Source: Frankiales bacterium (GTDB lineage Bacteria; Actinomycetota; Actinomycetes; Mycobacteriales; SCTD01). From it: DNA of 9,192 nt. The stretch spans positions 1 through 9,192 of the forward strand of contig JAOPVD010000220.1 of NCBI GenBank assembly GCA_025966295.1, in the 5' to 3' direction. The notes below the pieces were generated by a model. It did not search any database. It was not told the DNA's origin and was given only the letters and a program-made list of their open reading frames with translations. Shown here in pieces: positions 5,253-9,192 of this stretch (position 1 is its first letter; each line of letters opens with the position of its first letter). The position numbers were made by a program, and so were the translations under genes.

Positions 5253-6538
5253 CGGACCCGGACCTGCACGGCCTCGACGTGGGCGACCAGGTCCTCCGCA
5301 CCACCGAGGGCCGCGACGTGCGGCGCCACCGTGGCGAGGGCCTCGGCGGAGTACTCCACCAACGACATCCGCTTGAGGAAGCTCTGCGCGGACAGGCCCG
5401 CCGAGAAGCGCGCCGTACCGCCGGTGGGCAGCACGTGGTTGGAGCCGGCCAGGTAGTCGCCGAGCGACACCGGCGTGAAGCCGCCGACGAAGATCGCGCC
5501 GGCGTTGCGGACCCGGCGGGCCCGCTCCGGGGCGTCGGCGGTGATGACTTCGAGGTGCTCGGCCGCCCAGGCGTCGACGACCTCCAGGCCGTGGTCGAGG
5601 TCCTCGACCAGCACCTGCGCCGACTGCCCGGCCAGCGCCGCCTCGACCCGGTCGCGGTGCTTGGTCGCCGGCACCTGCTTGCCGAGCTCGACATCGACCG
5701 CGTCGAGCAGCTCGGCGGAGTCGCTGACCAGCAGGCAGGCCGCGAGCGGGTCGTGCTCCGCCTGCGCCACCAGGTCGGCCGCCACCGCGGCGGGTACGGC
5801 GGTGTGGTCGGCGAGGATCGCGATCTCGGTCGGGCCGGCCTCGCTGTCGATGCCGCAGCGGCCCTGCACCAGGCGCTTGGCCGCGGCGACGTAGACGTTG
5901 CCCGGGCCGGTGATGACGTCGACGGGCGGGACGCCCTCGACGCCGTAGGCGAACATCGCGATCGCCTGGGCGCCACCGACGGCGTAGACCTCCTCGACCC
6001 CGAGCAGCGCGCAGGCCGCCAGGATCGCCGGGTTGGGCAGGTTGCCGAACTCCGCCTTCGGCGGCGACGCGACGGCCAGCGAGCCGACGCCCGCGACCAG
6101 CGCCGGTACGGCGTTCATGACGACCGAGCTCGGGTAGGCGACCCGACCGCCGGGGACGTACAGGCCGACCCGGCCGACGGGCAGCCAGCGCTCGGTGACG
6201 GTGGCGCCGTCGACGACCTTGACCACCTCGTCGGGGCGCAGCTGCGCCTGCGAGACGGTGCGGTTGCGGCGGATCGCCTCCTCGAGGGCGGCGCGCACCT
6301 TCGGGTCGAGCTCCTCCAGCGCCCGCTGCAGCGCCGCGGCCGGGACCCGCAGGTCGGTGAGCGTCACGCCGTCGAAGCGCGCGGTGGCCTCGCGGACCGC
6401 GTCGGCGCCGCGGTCGCGGACCGCCTCGACGACCGCCCTGATGTCCTCGACCGCGACGGCCACGTCGATCTCGGCGCGCGGCAGCACGCCCAGCAGGTCC
6501 TCGTCACGCCGACCTCGCAGGTCGAGCCGGGTCAGCAC
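5249..6538 (-). CDS. hisD: Histidinol dehydrogenase
   Basis: A zinc enzyme that oxidises L-histidinol to L-histidine in two NAD+-dependent steps, the end of the pathway. The 429-residue length is typical. The conserved residues are all present, with numbering within one of E. coli: zinc ligands Gln259 and His262 (LVAQAEHDP), Asp361 (SLGDYLAG) and His420 (LVAHVEAV), and the catalytic Glu327-His328 pair (AAEHLEV). Other signatures include GLYVPGG, GPGNVYVAAAKR and SEAGPTEIAILAD. GTG 6538 is chosen because AGGAG ends seven bases before it and the family N-terminus (LTRLDLRG) begins there; the frame is open far upstream, but that part is antisense to the LON gene. It is the first gene of a two-gene operon with hisC. 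Confidence 0.96.
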   Translation of the reverse strand: MLTRLDLRGRRDEDLLGVLPRAEIDVAVAVEDIRAVVEAVRDRGADAVREATARFDGVTLTDLRVPAAALQRALEELDPKVRAALEEAIRRNRTVSQAQLRPDEVVKVVDGATVTERWLPVGRVGLYVPGGRVAYPSSVVMNAVPALVAGVGSLAVASPPKAEFGNLPNPAILAACALLGVEEVYAVGGAQAIAMFAYGVEGVPPVDVITGPGNVYVAAAKRLVQGRCGIDSEAGPTEIAILADHTAVPAAVAADLVAQAEHDPLAACLLVSDSAELLDAVDVELGKQVPATKHRDRVEAALAGQSAQVLVEDLDHGLEVVDAWAAEHLEVITADAPERARRVRNAGAIFVGGFTPVSLGDYLAGSNHVLPTGGTARFSAGLSAQSFLKRMSLVEYSAEALATVAPHVAALGGAEDLVAHVEAVQVRVR

Positions 6539-6544
6539 GGTGGA

Positions 6545-6550
6545 GCTCCT
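6545..6550 (-). promoter_or_regulatory. Shine-Dalgarno of hisD
   Basis: On the minus strand AGGAGC lies seven bases (counted from AGGAG) before GTG 6538. It decides the hisD start within a much longer open frame and shows that hisD is translated from a conventional leader, unlike the divergent gene at 6620. Confidence 0.8.
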
Positions 6551-6576
6551 CGCAGGCGGTGGGAAGGTGCGTCCGA

Positions 6577-6582
6577 AGCCTA
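6577..6582 (-). promoter_or_regulatory. -10 box (TAGGCT) of the hisD-hisC operon
   Basis: On the minus strand TAGGCT matches TAnnnT. Transcription would begin near 6570, leaving a leader of about 30 bases that contains the AGGAG site. The leader is too short for a histidine leader peptide and attenuator, and no run of His codons is seen. No good -35 is visible. The box lies 25 bases from the -10 box of the divergent LON gene, so the two promoters overlap. Confidence 0.5.
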
Positions 6583-6607
6583 TCGGGCGGGCGGCGGGGA
6601 GCCGCCG

Positions 6608-6613
6608 TACATT
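6608..6613 (+). promoter_or_regulatory. -10 box (TACATT) for leaderless LON-domain gene
   Basis: TACATT fits TAnnnT and is followed by exactly six bases before GTG 6620, as at the other two leaderless candidates in the window. There is no Shine-Dalgarno at a normal distance. It stands out in the local G+C-rich sequence. Confidence 0.55.
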
Positions 6614-6619
6614 CTGTGG

Positions 6620-7282
6620 GTGCTCCCGCTGTTCCCGCTCGGCACCGTCCTGTTCCCGGGCCTGGTGCTGCCCTTGCACGTCTTCGAGGAGCGCTACCAG
6701 CAGCTGGTGCGGGACCTGATGGAGCTGCCCGAGCAGGACCGCGAGTTCGGCGTCATCGCGATCCGGCAGGGCCGCGAGGTCGGCGAGCACGGCGCCACGG
6801 CGCTGTTCGCGGTGGGCTGCACGGCCCGGCTGCGGCAGGTCGAGAGCTACCCCGACGGCCGCTTCGACCTGGTGACGGTGGGCGCGCAGCTGTTCCGGCT
6901 CAAGGGGGTGGGGCACGAGCGGCCCTACCTCACCGGCGACGTCGAGTGGCTGCCGGACGAGACCGGCGACGAGGCCGAGGCGCGGGTGCTCGACGCCGCC
7001 GTGCGCGCTGCGTTCGCCGACTACCTGGTCGCGCTCAGCGAGGCCAGTGGCACCGACATCGAGGGCCCCGACCTGCCCGACGACCCGCTGGTGCTGAGCC
7101 ACCTGGTGGCGGCCACCGTGCTGCTCGACCTGGTGGACCGGCAGGAGCTGCTCGACCAGCCGGACGGCCTGGCCCGGCTGCGCCGGGAGCTGTCGGTGCT
7201 GCGCCGCGAGGCCGGCTTCCTGCGCCAGCTCACCGCCGCGCCGGCCCCCGAGCTGAGCCGGGCGCCGTACAGCTCGAACTAG
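6620..7282 (+). CDS. LON peptidase substrate-binding domain protein (no ATPase or protease domain)
   Basis: A 220-residue protein consisting of the LON N-terminal domain alone. It starts with the diagnostic LPLFPLGTVLFPGLVLPLHV, followed by FEERYQQLV at about 22-30, a FGVIAI strand near 43-48 and the characteristic GCTARLRQVESYPDGRFDLV strand pair near 66-85. The remainder is helical (LDAAVRAAFADYL, HLVAATVLLDLVDRQELL), as in the second subdomain. Full Lon has about 800 residues with AAA+ and Ser-Lys protease domains; neither is here, so this is not a protease. Stand-alone forms probably bind unfolded or specific proteins, but their role is not established. GTG 6620 is supported by the -10 box six bases upstream and by the domain starting there. 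It is divergent from hisD, and its TAG stop overlaps the stop of the next gene. Confidence 0.88.
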   Translation: MLPLFPLGTVLFPGLVLPLHVFEERYQQLVRDLMELPEQDREFGVIAIRQGREVGEHGATALFAVGCTARLRQVESYPDGRFDLVTVGAQLFRLKGVGHERPYLTGDVEWLPDETGDEAEARVLDAAVRAAFADYLVALSEASGTDIEGPDLPDDPLVLSHLVAATVLLDLVDRQELLDQPDGLARLRRELSVLRREAGFLRQLTAAPAPELSRAPYSSN

Positions 7283-7289
7283 TCGAGCT
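7271..7289. terminator. Perfect inverted repeat centred on two overlapping stop codons
   Basis: AGCTCGA (7271-7277) and TCGAGCT (7283-7289) are exact complements separated by ACTAG. The loop holds CTAG (7279-7282), which supplies TAG stops to both the LON gene and the convergent membrane-protein gene. The resulting 7-pair, 5-base-loop hairpin is ideal in shape and identical in position for both transcripts, so a bidirectional terminator is plausible. No T-tract flanks it on either side. Confidence 0.5.
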
Positions 7290-7857
7290 CCTCCGGCCGC
7301 CGCAGCGCGCCGACGAGGAAGGCCACGAGCGCGCCCACCGGCCAGGCCACCGCCGCCCACGGCGCCCGCAGGTGCAGGGCCCCGTCCTCACCCATGCGGC
7401 CCAGGTACAGCTCGATGTCCGGGTGCCCCGGCGCACCGCTGCGCAGCGCCTGGATGGTCTCGGCGGCGCCCGGGCGCAGCCCCACCGCGGCGGCGATGAG
7501 CGCTGCCAGCACCCCGCCCACGACCAGCGCCGCGACCGTCCACGGGCCGGACCGGCGCGCGAACAGCCAGGCCAGCACCCCGCAGAGCAGGCCGAACGCC
7601 AGCATGACCAGCAGGTAGCTGCCGTCCCCGCCGACGACGGCCTTGGTGCTCTCGCCGTCGGTGATGACCGCGCCGCCCGGGACGAAGTGCGCCATCGGGT
7701 GCGGCGCCACCGCGGCCCACAGGAGCCCGGCGGGCGCGCCGAGCAGCACCGACCCCACCACGACGGCGGTGAAGCGCGTCAGGTCCTGCCGCCAGCGGGA
7801 CGGGCCCGCCGGCGCCGCCTGCACCGGCTGCGGCGGCGCCCACACGAAGTCGGTCAT
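7279..7857 (-). CDS. Four-helix membrane protein of unknown function in an ABC transporter operon
   Basis: A 192-residue integral membrane protein. A proline- and alanine-rich cytoplasmic N-terminus of about 25 residues is followed by predicted membrane segments at roughly 28-52, 80-100, 106-127 and 166-185. A loop of about 28 residues between the first two holds the polar GGAVITDGESTKAVVGGDGS; a second exposed loop (about 128-165) includes GRMGEDGALHLRAP. This layout recalls actinobacterial membrane proteins of the DUF2567 type, but I am unsure of that match. The ATG overlaps the permease TGA (ATGA, 7857-7854), so it is the last gene of the transporter operon and may be an accessory subunit or merely co-transcribed. 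Its stop shares CTAG with the LON gene stop. Confidence 0.75.
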   Translation of the reverse strand: MTDFVWAPPQPVQAAPAGPSRWRQDLTRFTAVVVGSVLLGAPAGLLWAAVAPHPMAHFVPGGAVITDGESTKAVVGGDGSYLLVMLAFGLLCGVLAWLFARRSGPWTVAALVVGGVLAALIAAAVGLRPGAAETIQALRSGAPGHPDIELYLGRMGEDGALHLRAPWAAVAWPVGALVAFLVGALRRPEELD

Positions 7858-8585
7858 GCCCGCACCGCCCGCCGGAACGCGGCCGAGGCCAGGGCCAGGG
7901 CCAGCACAGCCACCACGAAGCAGACTCCCAGGTTGAGGGCGAGCAGGCCGACGTCCAGCTGCCCGTCGAACGACGACGCCAGCGCGTCGGTCGCGTAGGT
8001 GGACGGCACCACGGCGCGCAGCACCTGCACCGCCGCGGGCATCCGGTCCTGCGGCACGATGCCGAGGAACAGCACGCCGGACATGCCGAGCTGGCCCGCG
8101 ACAGTGGCGAGCTCGGGCCGGGGCGCCAGCAGGCCGAGGCAGGCGCCCACCCCGGCGAGCGAGGCGCCGGCCAGCGGCAGCACCAGCGCCAGCACCCACA
8201 GGTGCGCCAGCGGCAGGCCGTACAGCAGCGCCCCGACGACGCCGGTCAGCACGGCGCCGGGCAGCGTGAACGTCGCGTACGACGCGGCGGTCGCGAGCAC
8301 CACCACCGCGCCGGGCACCGGCAGCGTCGCGTAGTGGTCCAGCGCACCGCTCCCCCGCAGCAGCCCGAACCGCTGGGCGAGCAGGTTGAGGGCGACGAAG
8401 GCGACGACCAGCACGGTCGCGCCGGCCACCACCTGCTGGGAGGTGCTGCGGCTGCCCTCGTCGACCACGCCGCGCAGCAGCAGCAGGATGCCGACCGACT
8501 GCAGGGTGGCGACGAACAGCAGCGGGCCGCGGGCCGCGCGGACCCGGCTGACCTGGCTCAGGTAGAGCGCGGCGAAGGCGTTCAC
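7854..8585 (-). CDS. ABC-2 type transporter permease
   Basis: A 243-residue polytopic protein that would form the membrane channel of an ABC exporter. About six hydrophobic segments are visible, near residues 21-40, 51-71, 92-122 (possibly split by a proline turn), 129-153, 160-177 and 212-236. A polar PQDRMPAAVQVLRAVVPSTYATDAL stretch lies before the last helix, in the position and style of ABC-2 permeases (an otherwise helical domain ending in VPxTYA). GTG 8585 overlaps the TGA of the ATPase gene (GTGA), and GGAG lies five bases upstream (8594-8591). Neighbouring genes supply the ATPase and a small membrane protein. Substrate cannot be read from sequence; lipids, antibiotics or peptides are all possible for this class. 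Confidence 0.85.
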   Translation of the reverse strand: MNAFAALYLSQVSRVRAARGPLLFVATLQSVGILLLLRGVVDEGSRSTSQQVVAGATVLVVAFVALNLLAQRFGLLRGSGALDHYATLPVPGAVVVLATAASYATFTLPGAVLTGVVGALLYGLPLAHLWVLALVLPLAGASLAGVGACLGLLAPRPELATVAGQLGMSGVLFLGIVPQDRMPAAVQVLRAVVPSTYATDALASSFDGQLDVGLLALNLGVCFVVAVLALALASAAFRRAVRA

Positions 8586-9192
8586 GCCCGCTCCAGGTCG
8601 CTGGCGCGGCCGCCCAGCGCGAGGTAGACGTCCTCCAGGGTCGGCGTGGCCAGCGTGAAGTCGTCGAGCGCGGCGAGGGCCGGGCCGCCGGTGAGGCGGC
8701 CGAGGAACTCGCGGGCGTCGGCGGCCGGCAGCCGGGCGCTCCAGCGCTTGCCCTCCACCTCCGACCGCGCGGCCAGCGCCGCCACCACCGGGTCGTCGAG
8801 CGGCGGCTCGCCGCGCCACACCAGGTCGAGCCGGACGTCGTCGGAGACGAGGGCCTTGAGCCGGCCGGGGGTGTCACAGGCGATGACGCGGCCCTGGTCG
8901 AGGACCGCGACCCGGTCGAGCACCTGCTCGGCCTCCAACACGTTGTGCGTGACCAGCACGACCGTCGTGCCCAACTCGGTACGGCGACGCCGGAGCAGCT
9001 CCCACACGGCGCGGCGGGCGAGGGCGTCCAGGCCGGTGGTCGGCTCGTCCAGCACCAGCAGCGGGCGGTCGCCGACGAGCGCGGTCGCGACGTGCGCCAG
9101 CCGGCGCTGGCCGCCCGACAGCCGGCACAGCGGCCGGTCGCGCAGCTCGCCCAGCGACAGCTCGTCCAGCAGCGCCGTCGTCGCCGCCCGCG
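8582..9192 (-). CDS. ABC transporter ATP-binding protein, N-terminal part outside window
   Basis: The last 202 complete codons of an ABC ATPase that would power the permease downstream. From the window edge inward the signature LSGGQRRLAHV (codons near 9118-9086), Walker B LLVLDEPTTGLD with catalytic Glu (near 9061-9026), a D-loop (GLDALA) and the H-loop VLVTHNVLEAEQ are all intact, followed by LDQGRVIACDTPGRLKAL and a C-terminal regulatory tail ending in LEDVYLALGGRASD. That tail is typical of DrrA-like ABC-2 exporters. Walker A and the start codon lie beyond 9192. A GTG at 9055 is inside Walker B and is not the start. The stop overlaps the permease start by four bases. Confidence 0.93.
   Translation of the reverse strand, partial: RAATTALLDELSLGELRDRPLCRLSGGQRRLAHVATALVGDRPLLVLDEPTTGLDALARRAVWELLRRRRTELGTTVVLVTHNVLEAEQVLDRVAVLDQGRVIACDTPGRLKALVSDDVRLDLVWRGEPPLDDPVVAALAARSEVEGKRWSARLPAADAREFLGRLTGGPALAALDDFTLATPTLEDVYLALGGRASDLERA

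Noticed and set aside
4105..5976. Long minus-strand frame overlapping hisC and hisD in another frame
   Set aside because: Ser/Arg/Ala-rich out-of-frame translation; the true frames contain all HisC and HisD catalytic motifs.
5279..6619. Plus-strand open frame extending the LON-domain gene far upstream
   Set aside because: This part is antisense to hisD and has no domain similarity; the LON domain begins at GTG 6620, next to a -10 box.
8586..8819. Upstream extension of the permease frame
   Set aside because: It is an out-of-frame shadow of the ATPase gene; the permease start is fixed by the GTGA overlap at 8585 and GGAG upstream.
9053..9055. GTG as start of the ATPase gene
   Set aside because: It encodes a Val inside Walker B; the frame continues upstream through LSGGQ to the window edge.
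1..9192. Search for tRNA, rRNA, CRISPR repeats, insertion-sequence ends or long direct repeats
   Set aside because: Nothing convincing was seen; gene-free stretches total about 260 bases, the longest about 108, leaving little room for such elements.

Overview
The window is very G+C-rich DNA (roughly three quarters G+C by eye). It uses many GTG starts, has almost no intergenic space and carries TAnnnT boxes placed for leaderless transcription. Together with the families present (XRE-MurA fusion, HesB-like protein lacking the IscA cysteines, hisD-hisC beside a LON-domain gene), this points to a high-GC actinobacterial chromosome. I do not try to name the genus. No tRNA, rRNA, insertion sequence, CRISPR array or prophage gene was seen.

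Layout. (1) 1-1505 (+): 3' part of a gene for an XRE helix-turn-helix domain fused to a complete MurA-type enolpyruvyl transferase. (2) 1542-1709 (+): a 55-residue, very basic protein of unknown function. (3) 1745-2856 (+): a HipA-like kinase gene overlapping a DUF3037 gene by 4 bases, behind a leaderless-type promoter. (4) 2853-3143 (-): a small HesB-like protein, convergent with DUF3037. (5) 3252-4171 (+): two GNAT acetyltransferase genes overlapping by 4 bases, also behind a leaderless-type promoter. (6) 4173-6538 (-): hisD-hisC, overlapping by 4 bases, with no other his gene following. (7) 6620-7282 (+): a stand-alone LON substrate-binding-domain protein, divergent from hisD, again with a leaderless-type promoter. 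(8) 7279-9192 (-): an ABC transporter operon (partial ATPase, six-helix permease, four-helix membrane protein), each joined by a 4-base overlap.

How the genes work together. hisD and hisC encode two steps of histidine synthesis, including the last. The HipA-like/DUF3037 pair has no HipB partner and is the least understood unit here. The MurA fusion acts in, or senses, the first committed step of peptidoglycan synthesis. The three-gene transporter operon is an ABC-2 type exporter of unknown substrate.

The most notable features are architectural. Three genes have a TAnnnT box exactly 6 bases before a GTG start. All five same-strand operon junctions are 4-base overlaps. Three convergent junctions have essentially no spacer (two share a CTAG as both stop codons, one has a single base between stops), and two of these lie at the exact centre of an inverted repeat that could be a bidirectional terminator. 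Non-coding DNA totals only about 260 bases, and no gene-free stretch exceeds 110 bases.
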